64,000 nt of DNA from Peromyscus leucopus (Eukaryota; Chordata; Mammalia; Rodentia; Cricetidae): positions 121,214,971-121,278,970 of the forward strand of contig NC_051083.1 of NCBI RefSeq assembly GCF_004664715.2. The letters run 5' to 3'. Made by a program: the position numbers and the translations under genes. The notes below the pieces were generated by a model. That model saw only the letters and a program-made list of their open reading frames with translations. It did not search any database and had not been told where the DNA came from. Position 1 is the first letter of the stretch. The number at the start of each line of letters is the position of its first letter. This document shows positions 47,154 to 57,660 of the stretch, piece by piece.

Positions 47154-47600
47154 ATTTGAGCTGGTTCTTCACACTGTTTAAAGATAGCAATCACATCTTC
47201 CAGCAGAAGAGACTTAAGGTTCTTTTTCTTTTTTGTACTATTTCAGCTGTTCCTCTTTTAAAGGGTTTACTAGCTTCAGAGTCTAGAATTATTAGTTATA
47301 TTGCTCATTTGTTGCTATTTGTTTCAGAATAAGAATTTTGATGTTGTGAAAAGCAAGATGAGAACATATTCAGCTTTGAGACCTAGAGGAAGATCAAAAG
47401 CATTGCATCTGAATTTTTTTTAGACATGTGAAAGACTCCATTACTAAAGTAGAATCAATAAGTACAAGAAAGATGTAAAAAATGGTTAATACTAGTATTC
47501 CTGTGTACTTTTAGTCTGTTTTGTAAAACTAAAGATATGCACCTTGTTTACTTGGTTTAGTCAAGAATACATGAGAAATTAAAACTTATTAAAGTGTACT
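47154..47600 (+). other. Probable MAGE 3' untranslated region
   Basis: AT-rich sequence after the TAA stop. There is no AATAAA close by; ATTAAA occurs twice, at 47578-47583 and 47588-47593, followed by GTGT and a T-rich run (47595-47620). This is a plausible poly(A) region giving a 3' UTR of about 450 nt. Confidence 0.45.
47578..47593 (+). promoter_or_regulatory. Candidate poly(A) signals (two ATTAAA)
   Basis: Overlapping in effect, 10 bp apart, with 'AAAGTGTACTGCC' and a T-run downstream. ATTAAA is the commonest variant hexamer in mammals. Confidence 0.4.
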
Positions 47601-48160
47601 GCCTCTTTTTTTTACCAGCAAACAGTGTCTATTCTTTGGAAGGCATTTTGATATCAGTGGAAGTTCAAAGATGAGTGAAGAAGATGGTGAAATGGTGTGA
47701 AAAACAAAGAATTAAGTTAAAGGCTAAGGAAGTGTGAATACAAATGACAGCCAACAAGTCTAATCTGAGCCAAGGCACGTGGGGGCTTTGGGAAACCACA
47801 GATCCTTCTGGGGATGCTAACTCTCTGTTAAGGTAGATGGTGGTGGGAACTAGATTCTCAGACAATGTGTCTGATACATGATACATTCCAAGGAAAACTT
47901 GGAATGGAAAAATGCTCAGAGAACTTCTTTTTGAACCATGGGTTAACAAGAAATGAATGTCCACTGGGGGCAGGGGCAGTTACAGAAGGTGACTTGAACT
48001 CTTGCCCAGTGCATTTGAACATAATGTATTACCTAAGTTTTGTGTACAAAGCACATGCAAACATTTGTGGGAAATCTAATAATATTGCCTTGATGTGGGA
48101 GATAGAATTATCTAGGTTGCAGTCTTTCCCCTGGTGTAGGAGAAGCTACTCCACCATAAG
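47600..48160. other. Downstream flank of the MAGE gene, nothing recognised
   Basis: The 142-codon frame at 47865-48293 runs into L1 3' UTR sequence at its right end and has no recognisable domain, so I do not call it a gene. Confidence 0.4.
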
Positions 48161-48164
48161 GTCA

Positions 48165-48870
48165 CTTATTTTTTTTTTAACTTCCTTTTTATGTATTCTT
48201 CATATCTTTCACATCATGCATCTCAATCCCATTCATTTCCTGTCCCTGTGTATCTGCCCTCTGCCCTTGCAACTTCCCCCGAACCAAAAATAAAAAAATT
48301 AAGAGAAGGAAAAATGGAAGCTGTGGCATGACATATTCATTCAGTAAACCCTTTTATCCATATATCTTTACTTGGAAGTTTTCATTGCAAAGAGTCATTG
48401 GTCTGGGTCTAGGCCTCTGTTTTCTGCTACACTATGGATGCTGGACCTTCACTGGGGCTCCTCTTCGATATCCTGTTGTTGTCCTGCGTCATGGAGATCC
48501 TGAAGGTTTGGGTCTGCAAGACTGGCTCCTTCCTGTGCTCCAGCAGATCATAAATAGGGGATATTAGGGTGGGCTAACTCATAACTCTGGTCTTGGGCCT
48601 AGTATTTGCTGGGTTGGTCAGCCTGCCAGCTCTCCCCTGTCTTCACCACCAGGGTGAGCTCTCCTGCATTGCCCTTGCTAGTTCACTCCTTGCAGCATGA
48701 AGGGGTGGGGTTATTTCTCCTTTCACATCCTCAGGGTAGGCTCTCCTGCACTACACCTTCAGAGCCATCTTTTACTGTGCTGCCCAGACAAGGAGCAGGG
48801 CCTGCTTTCCAGAGTGCTGCAGCTGGTAAGGTAGAGGGTCAGCTCCCTCATCTGTTCCTCCTGTCGGGTT
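48165..48870 (-). mobile_element. L1 3' UTR fragment, reverse orientation
   Basis: 'TCACATCATGCATCTCAATC', 'ATCTGCCCTCTGCCCTTGCA', 'TTGGTCTGGGTCTAGGCCTC', 'CGTCATGGAGATCCTGAAGG' and repeated 'GGTGAGCTCTCCTGCA'-type lines are the reverse complement of a common rodent L1 3' UTR. It is 5'-truncated, about 700 bp. Confidence 0.75.
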
Positions 48871-48949
48871 GCCATGTCCAACTTCAATGTGATAGTTTTT
48901 GCTTCACCTTACTATGTTTTATTTTGTCATGTTTGGTTGTTATCTATTA

Positions 48950-49085
48950 GAAACTTGTTTTATTCTAGGAGAGACAGAAAAGGAGTTAATCTGGCGGGGA
49001 GGGGAGTTGGAGAAGAACTGGGAGGAGTTGAGGGAAGGCAAACTATAATCAGAATATATTTTTTGAGAAAAGAATATGTTTAATT
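48950..49085 (+). mobile_element. L1 3' terminal fragment
   Basis: 'GAGAGACAGAAAAGGAGTTA', 'GGAGGGGAGTTGGAGAAGAA' and 'CTATAATCAGAATATATTTT' match the last about 130 bp of rodent L1 on the plus strand, with an A-rich end. Confidence 0.75.
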
Positions 49086-49341
49086 AAGGGGGAAAGATAC
49101 ATTATTTGAAATGGGCCACTGAACAAATACATAAATGAATGAATAAGCTTACCTAGATTGTTGAAAACCAAAGCCTCCTGCGCAAGAGACAGATGAGAAA
49201 GACAATAGAACACATATAGGAAGCTAAGTTCCTAAAACCCTGGAAGATAAATAGTGGTTCCTTGGTGAACATTCTATCTCTAATGAAGCAAATGAAGTTT
49301 AGCCATCTATTCATGGCCTCTTGTCTGCTTCTGTCACCACA

Positions 49342-49430
49342 AAAGTCTTGAGAGCTGGAGATGCAGCTCAGTGATACACAAGCACAAGGCTCAAGGTTCC
49401 ATGTCCAGTAAGTACTACAAAAGAAGATAG
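49342..49430 (+). mobile_element. ID SINE
   Basis: 'GAGCTGGAGATGCAGCTCAG' and 'AAGCACAAGGCTCAAGGTTC' with an A-rich end match an ID/BC1-type element, diverged. Confidence 0.65.
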
Positions 49431-49480
49431 GAAAAATCTTGGCTCCCAGTTTATCCAAAGTTACCACATACAGGTAGGAA

Positions 49481-49566
49481 TGTAGCATATGTAGATTTCC
49501 TGAGTGTAGATCCAGATTGCTTTAGGGGTGTAGCATATGTAGATTTCCTGAGTGCAGTTCCAGATT
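49481..49566. repeat. Two-copy tandem repeat, 48-bp period
   Basis: TGTAGCATATGTAGATTTCC... at 49481-49518 recurs at 49529-49566 with about three substitutions. The about 10-bp spacer differs. It is a local tandem duplication. Confidence 0.9.
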
Positions 49567-50435
49567 ACTTATTATTTGTTTTATTGGGATAGATTCTGGC
49601 ATTTGGGTTTTATTACTTTTAATAGAGGTAAACAAAGTAGTAGAAAACACCAAGAACATAATTAACAGCTTCTTTTTGGCTATGTGGGTATTTTTTACAT
49701 ATACCCTCATCATCTCAAAAGAATGCCCTAAGGGGGAAAAAAACTTACTTCCCTTCAAAAGGAACAAGATCCAGGTTCTTGAAGCATTCACCTATGTCTT
49801 TAAAATGTTGGCAAGATTCTGTTTGCTTAGAAACTATGTCAATGGTTTATATTACTTGATTTATTGTTTCTTCATCTCATTCACCTTGGGGACATGTCTA
49901 TCTCCTTGAGAAGAAACTGTTTCTTCTTAGTCGAACCAGGGTAGTCCAAGAGATCAGCGAAGGGCTCTTGCTCTCTGATATAGGAGGGAGACAGAGGGAG
50001 GTGAGGGACAGAGAGAGCAGGAGAGTGAGAGAAGGATCAAGAGCAAGAAAACATGAGAGACTGAGCTTAGGATAAGAACATGACCGTGTGCAACCAGCTG
50101 CTATTTGAAGTTTGGTTCTAAATGTTCTGAGTCCAGACACATTCTTTGATTTGGTTAAATGAGCCATTAATTTCTCCTTTTTTATATGAGGTTAGACTTG
50201 GGGTTTTTATTGCCTGTTCTTAAAAGGCCCAATGAAAACACCACTAATTCATCTACTCATCCATTCCTACAACAACTACCTCCTTTGATATTCTTATAAC
50301 CTTCTTGTATTCACTATTTATTTTCTTACATGTCACTCATTTGCTGAGAAATTGGCTGTTTAACCTATTGTAGGGTTAGATTAATATAAACTTCACCTCT
50401 AAAGATATATGTGGCTACTTTTTTGTTTTCCTTTA
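49567..50435. other. Intergenic sequence, nothing recognised
   Basis: It includes a GA-rich patch (49980-50040). Frames are 89 codons or fewer and carry no motif. Confidence 0.35.
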
Positions 50436-50439
50436 CTTT

Positions 50440-50590
50440 TCAGATTAAATTAATTAATTTATTTTACATCCCCACAGCAATTTCCCCTTCCACCTCTCCC
50501 TCCTCTTACCTGACCCCACCCCATCCACTCCTCCTCTGTTTCTGTTCAGAAACGTGCTATAATCATCTCTGACAAATGTTCAAAGGAAAA
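50440..50590 (-). mobile_element. L1 fragment, reverse orientation
   Basis: 'AATTTATTTTACATCCCCAC' followed by a CT-rich run and 'CTCCTCTGTTTCTGTTCAGA' resemble a rodent L1 region in reverse. Confidence 0.55.
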
Positions 50591-50889
50591 CATTGTTTCT
50601 ACAAAAAAGGACCAGAATGAAGAAAGGTCTAGGCCAGTACTGGCCAACAGCACTTTTTGTAATAATGAAGTATTCACTACCAGAGGCTATTGACATATCA
50701 AATTATGCTAGTATAACTGAGGAGAATATTGATTTTAATATAAACAATTGCATGAGGTAAGTGACTAATATAAGGGGTAGCAAAGATTCAGGAACTGATT
50801 TTTAGGAAACCCTTCAGAGGCATTCTTATGTTTATTTTGGTTGAGAAAAAAAATTGAGGATAATGTGTGGGCTACTTTCATAAATCAAG

Positions 50890-51027
50890 TGTTGAGGCTT
50901 GTGAGAAGTCCAGTGGGTAAAGGCACTTGCTACCAAGCCTGTTGACCTGAGTTTCATCCCTGGGACGCACGTTGTAGAGGGGGAAAACAGACCCCCACAG
51001 GTTGTGATCTGGTTTCTGTATACATGC

Positions 51028-51087
<60 letters not shown>

Positions 51088-51092
51088 CACTT
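50890..51092 (+). mobile_element. B3-type SINE with (TG)n
   Basis: 'GTCCAGTGGGTAAAGGCACT', 'TACCAAGCCTGTTGACCTGA' and 'CTGTATACATGC' are B3 landmarks. A TG run of about 56 bp (51031-51087) has grown near its tail. Confidence 0.8.
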
Positions 51093-51152
51093 CAAAAAAA
51101 ATGAGATTTGGGGGCTGGACAGGTTTCTTAGTGGGTAAAAGCACCTGCTGCT

Positions 51153-51613
51153 TGTTGTATGATATTTTGTTTGTGTTCTGACAAATAAAGCTTGTCTGGA
51201 GATCAGAGTGTGGAGCTAAGCCACTAGTTAACCACAGAGTCTAGGCAGTGGTGGCACACACCTTTAATCCCAGCACTTAGGAGGAGGAAGCAGGAAGATC
51301 AAGAGTTCAAGGTCACCCTGGGCTACATAAGATTGAACCAGTCTAAAAGAGAAACAGAGCCAGTTGTTGATGGCTCATACCTTTAATCTCAACATTAGGG
51401 AGGTGGAGACAGGAATATAATGTGGGTAGAAACAGAATCTCACCAATTCAGTCTGAGGATTCATAGATACAGTAGCCCATGCATTCAGTCTGAGCATTCG
51501 TAGAGGTAAGAAGTTTCTGGTGGCTGGCTGCTCTCCTTCTCTGATCTTCCAGCGTTCACCCTGATAACTGACTCCAGGTTTTTATTGTTAAGACTAATTA
51601 AGATTGCACTTCA
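51153..51613 (+). mobile_element. Solo LTR containing B1-derived blocks (family 'B'), in a B2
   Basis: It starts TGTTGTATGATATTTTG and ends GCACTTCA, with a perfect 6-bp duplication GCTGCT (51147-51152 and 51614-51619). Two B1-like blocks are at about 51243-51340 and 51365-51420. The end region ('TCTGATCTTCCAGCGTTCAC', 'GATAACTGACTCCAGG') is homologous to the ends of 6508 and 53152. Confidence 0.88.
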
Positions 51614-51745
51614 GCTGCTCTTCCAGAGGACCTGGATTTGCTTCCTAGGCCTCAAGTCAGACCTCTTACAACTGCCTGTCCCTCCATCTTTAGGGGATTC
51701 AAGAGCCTCTTTTGGCCTCTGTGGATGCCTGCACATCAGTGAGTA

Positions 51746-52111
51746 TGCTGTGGATATCTGTATGCTGTGAATATGTTGCTCTGATTGGTTAATAAATAAA
51801 ATGATGATTTGCCAGTAGCCAGGCAGGAAGTATAGGTGGGACAAAGAGAGAGAAGAATTCTGGGAGGTAGAAGGCTGAGTCGGGAGATGCTGCCAGCCGC
51901 CACCATAAGAAGCAAGAGGTAAAGTACCAGTAAGCCACAAGCCACATGGCAACTTATAGGTTAATAGAAGTGGGTTAATTTAAGATGTAAGATCTAGCTA
52001 GCAAGAAGCCTGCCACGGCCATACAGTTCATAAGTAATATAAGTCTCTGTGTGTTTAATTGGGTCTGAGCGGCTACAGGAGCCAAGTAGACACAGTAATA
52101 CTCCAGCTACA
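51746..52111 (+). mobile_element. Solo LTR, family 'A', in a B2
   Basis: It starts TGCTGTGGATATC, includes 'CTGATTGGTTAATAAATAAA', 'GCCAGTAGCCAGGCAGGAAG' and 'GAAGCCTGCCACGGCCATAC', and ends CCAGCTACA. It is the plus-strand reference for the minus-strand copies at 31735, 54561, 56630 and 62289. A clean target duplication is not visible. Confidence 0.8.
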
Positions 52112-52161
52112 GATGTGCAGACACAGAAATACTATTTTTAATATTAAAAATAAAGGATTGA

Positions 52162-53145
52162 CAGGTAGTTGTTTAGATAACCTCATTGTGGTCCCATGAC
52201 ATAGAAATAAGACTAATGAGTAAATAGTTACATGGGGCAAAATTTGTGCTTTATATAAAGAATTTTCTAAGACTTCTAAGACATGGCATGTCTATGGTAG
52301 AACAGGTGATAAGAGATGCTTCTCCAAGTCCTTTCCTGTACTGCAGACCCCTACTTGTATAATCCAATGTTTGGAATGGTAAGCTACCAAGATAATTTGT
52401 TTCTAGCTAGATGGCTGGGCAATACTGAAGTCTTAAGGGCACCTAGGCTAGGTGATCATGTCTATGTTTCTATTAAATCCTGGATGGAAATATACTCTGT
52501 CAGTCTGAGATTTATAGTTCTAATTTCTACTCACATTCTTAAAATTTTTCCTACTAAAGTAATTTTGGGGAAACAAGAAAACTAAAATGTAAGATTTTTT
52601 TTCTTCAGGCTATCATTTTCTTCCCATAAGTTCTTGACCTCACAACTTTAATGGGTTTGTAAAGTTATGTCCCTACACACTTCTAGATAAATGTGAAAAA
52701 TGGGATTCCTGGGTCAGATAATAGTTGATGCTAATTACTACTCCTAGTAAAAATATTATATGACTTGATGGAAGCAGTTGCCATAGTTAGTTTCTGTATT
52801 TATAACATTGAAATATATCTTTTATGTGGCTTATGACTTCAGAAAAATACAGTTAAAATAATTATGTCATTTAACTAACAATTCAAAGGCAACAAAATGT
52901 CAAGTGATTTAATGACTGAATATTGACAGTGTACACTATGCTACAAGTACTTTGCAGACACTATGGTGATCATGGGAGATACATCATGGTCTTTGCACCC
53001 ATAGAGCACATAGTTAAATGTAGTACATGAACAGGTAAAGTCTCAATGACAGCTCAGAAGTGAAAAGCATGCTGAGAGGTAGAGCTCAGGTGTATGGAAG
53101 CACAGAGATTAGGAGAATAAAGCAACCTGGGTTGATATGGAAAGA
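52162..53145. other. Intergenic sequence, nothing recognised
   Basis: An 89-codon frame at 52316-52585 has no recognisable domain. The 52925-53010 part hints at an old repeat but is not assignable. Confidence 0.35.
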
Positions 53146-53151
53146 ATGTGG

Positions 53152-53653
53152 TGTGATATTGTGTTCCCCAAAATATTGTGCACCCTAATAAATTATCTGG
53201 GGTCAGAGAACAGACAGCCACTAGATACAGAGGCTAGAAAATGGTGGCACACATGCCTTTAATCTTAGCATTCCAGAGGCAGAAATCCCTCTGTTCAAGG
53301 ATATAGCCAAGCATGGTGACTCACACCTTAATCCCAGAAAGCGAGTCTTTAATCCCAGGGAGTGGTGGTAGAAAGGAAAGATATATAAGGCATGAGGACC
53401 AGAAAATAGAAGCATTTGGCTGGTTAATCATTTGGCTGGTTAAGCTTTAAAGTTTTGAGCAGCACAGTTCAGCTGAGAGCCATTCAGATATGAGGACACA
53501 GAGGCTTCCAGTCTGAAGAAACAAGATCAGCTGAGAAGTTGGCCAGATGAAGTTAGCTGTGGCTTGTTCTGTCTCTCTGATCTTCCAGCTTCACCCCAAT
53601 AACTGGCCTCAGGTTTGATCTTATTAATAAGACCATTTAAGATTCATGCTACA
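53152..53653 (+). mobile_element. Solo LTR containing B1-derived blocks (family 'B'), 6-bp TSD
   Basis: A close relative of the LTR at 6508. TG...CA ends, with a perfect duplication ATGTGG (53146-53151 and 53654-53659). The first B1-like block lacks its right part compared with 6508. TATATAAGG lies at 53382-53390. The far end reads 'CCCCAATAACTGGCCTCAGG' and 'GATTCATGCTACA'. Confidence 0.88.
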
Positions 53654-53659
53654 ATGTGG

Positions 53660-54430
53660 ATTATTAAACACATTTCTGAATCAATTTAGATATGAATTTT
53701 ATATTAAATATATAAACATGTATATGCATTCCTTGGAAATTCTTTGCCCTTAGAGTTATCCCTTGTTGTCTACTGCTTTGCCTGATAACACATTCAGCTT
53801 GAATGCATCAATTTCTAGACTAGCTAGTACTTTGTGGCCATGTTGGTACAGCCAACAGGCAGATTAACAGAAGACTAAAAGCCAGAAGTGTGAAATTAGC
53901 AGATATTTCTATTTTTTAGTGCGTCAGAATGCATCTCTTTCAATGACTGCCTGTTTTCCATGCTCCTAACCCCACAATTACTCCTTACCCCATGGAATGT
54001 TAGAGTTTTACAGACCCCTGTCCTTTTAGCCTGATATGACCCGTAACCTCTGTATTGAAATCAAAGCAGCAAGAATTAAGGGGATGAGACCCTCACAAGA
54101 TTGGATGCAGTAACATTCCATGACAAAGGGGAAAGGGTTCACAAATGGCTCATAAGACAATTTGTAAGTGACTCAAGAAAGTGTGTGGAGCCATCCCCTC
54201 TGCAAGGATATAAAACTAGATAGTTGTTACTTAGGGGCAGATTTTTCTTTAGTGTTGTAGTCATCTATAATTTGTCCATGTTTTTGTAGGTAAATCCTTA
54301 TCTATGCTCTTGAAAATACTATAAATTGGACACACTGATCATCCAAGAGTCCAATGCTTTCAGATCCAAGAAGAGAAAGAGTCCAGGAAGTGCTAGGAAC
54401 AAAGCCAGGACTATAAACTGAGACTGTTTT
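53660..54430. other. Intergenic sequence left of the repeat cluster
   Basis: No SINE or long frame is seen. Sequence of mixed composition leads into the degenerate repeats from about 54430. Confidence 0.35.
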
Positions 54431-54560
54431 CTACTCCACACAGAAAGGGAGAATCCCTAGCTATGCTTTTTTCCTAACAGTCATTCTTGGAAGGATTCAG
54501 GCAGAGATCTTGAATACTGTGTATCCTACCATTCATGTTGGGATTCTTAGTGAGGTGATG

Positions 54561-54912
54561 TGTAGTTGGAGAGTTTTTCTCTCCAGGTCCCACCAAGTCT
54601 CGCCAATCCCGGAGCCCATTTATAAAATAAATACACAGATGCTTATATTATTTAAACTGCTTGGCCATTAGCTCAGGCCTATCATTGTCTAGCTCTTACT
54701 CTTATATTTAGCCCATTTCTATTAATCTATATTTTGCCATGTGACTTGTGGCTTATTGATACCTTACATCTTGCTTGTCCTGGCAGTGGCTCCAGGCAGT
54801 CTCTCTCTCTGCCTTCCTGTTCCCTCAATTCTCCTCCTGTTAGTCCCACCTATACTTCCTGTCTGGCTACCGGCTAATCAGTGTTTGTTTATACAGAGCG
54901 ATATCCACAGCG
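54561..54912 (-). mobile_element. Solo LTR, family 'A', reverse orientation, 6-bp TSD
   Basis: The duplication GTGATG (54555-54560 and 54913-54918) frames it. The right end reads TATCCACAGCG, one change from the family's CAGCA. Shared landmarks are 'TTAGCTCAGGCCTATCATTG' and 'CACCTATACTTCCTGTCTGG'. The 72-codon frame across it is not a gene. Confidence 0.85.
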
Positions 54913-55914
54913 GTGATGTTCCATATGTGAGAGTTCAACTTTTGTTAACAGAAGGGTGAGTCTTGGACCTTGCCAGGTGTCAAATAAGTAAACAGAAGGA
55001 AGAATGAAGTATATTCTCACATGAGAAGGAATACAAGGCATGCAAGTTATGGCTGCCAGACCCTAGAAGTTTCAGGTTACCAGATTTGATTTACTCAGAT
55101 TCTATCTGAATATTGTGTGGGATATGGTTTCAGATCAGCAGAGAGAAGTATCCTTAGCCTGGATAAGCATCAATAGAAGGAACTCATGGCTGAGAGACCA
55201 TACCATGAGAGATATACCATTCTTACTGGGCAGTTTTTCCTTTGAGGCTCCAAGTCTGGTACACCATTTGTGCAATTTGCTAAGCTTTATGCTGGGGTCC
55301 GAGGGAAGGCTTTCTGTGAGAGGACTCAATTCTTGTCATCAAAGAAACATTCCCTGCCTTTGAAAATATAAACAGGAGGACCACGGGAGCTGATTGGAAT
55401 CCTTCCCTCCACACACAATCATAAGGCTGGTAGTAAAGCCAGCCCAGCATGTTCTCCCCAGTAAGTTCCAGGCAGGATCATAATTCTCACTCTTTCATAA
55501 TTTCATTGGTCAGAGTTTGAGAGGAGGCTTTTGTGAAGCAACTAGAATAAGATGAGAAGGAGAGGAGTCTCAGCCTTGGGAAATAGAAGAAAGTCCAGGT
55601 GGAGCATTGGCAACCTTCCTATACAGAATGGGTACCCAGGTTCCCCCTGACTATGCAATATCAGACGGAAGCTACAAAGTTTCCCACTTGTACCATTTCT
55701 TGTCTTCTATGTTAAGGGGGTGAGGTTTGTTTGAGGAGTAAAGCCTGGGATATATAGTGGAGGAGTGCCAGCCAGGCTTGTAGGTGGGGAAAGAACTCTG
55801 AAGGATGAGAAAGAACTTTCCCTTTACCTAGAGAAATATGGGGTGTTAGCATATCTTTCCTAGGCAGGGTTCTCTGGAGGCTCCAGGTTATAGCTCCTGT
55901 CTTTCGTTTTCTTT

Positions 55915-56092
55915 TCTTTTTTTTGGTTTTTTTGAGACAGGATTTCTCTGTGTAGCTTTGCGCCTTTCCTGGATCTCGCCTTTCCTGGATCTCACTCCGT
56001 AGACCAGGCTGGCCTCGAACTCACAAAGATCCACCTGCCTCTGCCTCCTGAGTGCTGGGATTAAATGTGTGCGCCACCACTGCCCGGCACTT
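55915..56092 (-). mobile_element. B1 SINE with a 15-16-bp internal duplication, reverse orientation
   Basis: The reverse B1 is normal except that CCTTTCCTGGATCTC occurs twice in tandem (about 55962-55992). The cricetid-type 'CTTTGCGCCTTTCCTGG' is present. Confidence 0.92.
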
Positions 56093-56629
56093 TCTAATCA
56101 CCATGTTGAGAGTCCTAAGGAACAGAGGCGTTTTGTGAAGTGACTGGACATGTCTGGGGTCACTGAAAAAGGACTCACAGCCTGTGTTAGCATTAAGTGT
56201 AAGGAAAAGCCCTGAGAAAGGACTGGGAAAATATTGAAGGAAGATTGAGGGAATTCTCCATGGATATATATAGTGGTTCTGGCCTGGCGGCCAGTAGCCG
56301 CCAGTACTGGGAGGTTCTAGTGGCAAGAAGTATGCTGATTATTTCCCTAGTTGCATATAATGATGTTTTTCCAGAGAAGATGGAATTGTCTCAGCCTTGA
56401 GAAATATGAAATATGTATGCATAGATACAGGAAGCTCTCATCACATCTGCCCTGATAATAGTGGACCAAAGATCCAAGACTATATGGGACTTGTGTCATT
56501 GCTTGAGTTTCACATGGAGGCTTTTAGTGAGGGAGCTGGACTTGGGCAAGTAGGGGCAGAGTCCTAGTCTTTGCCAAGAATACTTGGAAGGAAGAATGGG
56601 AGGTTCCTCTCACCCACAGTAAGAGGGGT

Positions 56630-56973
56630 TGTTGCTGGAGGGCTTCTCTCCAGGTTCCCCAAGCCCCGCAGTCCCACAATCCACTTATAAAATAATCACT
56701 CAGACGCTTATATCACTTATAAACTGTATGGCCGTGGCAGGCTTCTTGCTAACTGTTCTTTTATCTTAAATTAACCCATTTTTATAGATCTATACCTTGC
56801 CACGTGGCTGGTGGCTTACCAGAGTCTCTACATGCTGCTTGTCCTGGCGGTGGCTGCAGTGTCTCCCTCCTTCTTCCTGTTTCCCCAATTCTCCTCTCTC
56901 TTTGTCCCGCCTATACTTCCTGCCTGGTCACTGGCCATCAGTGTTTTATTTATATAGAGTGGTATCCACAGCA
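56630..56973 (-). mobile_element. Solo LTR, family 'A', reverse orientation, 6-bp TSD
   Basis: A perfect duplication AGGGGT (56624-56629 and 56974-56979). Read on the minus strand it starts TGCTGTGGATACC and ends CAACA. It shares 'CTATACTTCCTGCCTGGTCA' and 'GGCCGTGGCAGGCTTCTTGC' with its relatives. Confidence 0.9.
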
Positions 56974-57660
56974 AGGGGTAGCCCAGGTTGTTCCAGAAGA
57001 GACTCAGGTAGACTTCAGACTAAATATTTGCTCTTTAGTTTTGTTTCCTTACATTTTGTGTTGTGCCAGAAGAATAAAGGGGGAGGGGTGCTTTTGTGCA
57101 AGAGCTACTTTGGTATTGGGGGTGGAAATGGTAATCCCAATCTTGAGGGCAACAACTCTTGATAAAGAAGTTGGAAGTTTCCTGACCCACACAGTAATAT
57201 GGAGCCCTATTCCAGCTTGTCCAGGGAGATGCTGTGGGAGGCTCCAGGTTACTCCCAACCTCATACCATTTCCCCCTCTACATGATATCTAAAACACATA
57301 GTAATGAAGCTTTTTGTGAGGGAGATGGAATGGTGTCAGCTGTAGAGTATTCCTAGCCTATGGAGGTAAGGTCATTATCCCAGAAGGGACTTAAAGAAAG
57401 AGGTAAGATTGAGATATTTGCATTCCTCCACAGTTATAGTGCTCTGGCCTTGCCTTCCATGGTAGTCAGCCATAGGAAGCTCCAGATAGGGTGAGTGGTA
57501 TGCTGTTTCAGGTGTTCCTTTGGAGAGGTTAAGTGAAGTGAGGTTTTTGGGGTGGAGGCTGGACTTGGGTCAGTAATGGAGGAGACCTCGTTTGGTAACT
57601 GTCAAGGATGGTAGTTCAGTGGAGTACTCCTACTGATCCACTGATTCTACTGAAGTGCTC

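Larger units (their letters stand above)
51109..52160 (+). mobile_element. B2 SINE split into three parts by two LTR insertions
   Basis: The B2 head is at 51109-51152 ('GGGGGCTGGACAGGTTTCTT', 'AGTGGGTAAAAGCACCTGCT'). The body resumes at 51614-51745 ('GCTGCTCTTCCAGAGGACCT', 'AGCCTCTTTTGGCCTCTGTG'). The tail continues at 52112-52160 ('GATGTGCAGACACAGAAATA'). Joined, the pieces read as one B2. The two interruptions belong to different LTR families, so the B2 is the oldest of the three. Confidence 0.85.
54430..57660. repeat. Cluster of degenerate long repeats, possibly MAGE-upstream-derived
   Basis: Four motifs recur several times in the same order on the plus strand, with a spacing of roughly 230-440 bp once younger inserts are removed. 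They are GAGGCTTTTGTGAAG-like (55302, 55524, 56125, 56516, 57305, 57539), GAGGCTCCAGGTTA-like (55246, 55877, 57238, 57475), CAGCCTTGGGAAATA-like (55571, 56391) and GAAGGAAGAATGGGAGGTT-like (54998, 56197, 56587, 57400). A B1 (55915) and two LTRs (54561, 56630) interrupt it. Copies are strongly diverged and no frame is maintained. I cannot place it in a known family. The layout reminds me of the repeated non-coding segments upstream of MAGE genes. Confidence 0.5.

Noticed and set aside
47865..48293. A 142-codon frame downstream of MAGE
   Set aside because: Its right part is L1 3' UTR; the left part has no recognisable domain.
56804..57292. A 162-codon plus-strand frame
   Set aside because: Half of it is LTR sequence on the wrong strand and the rest is the degenerate repeat cluster.
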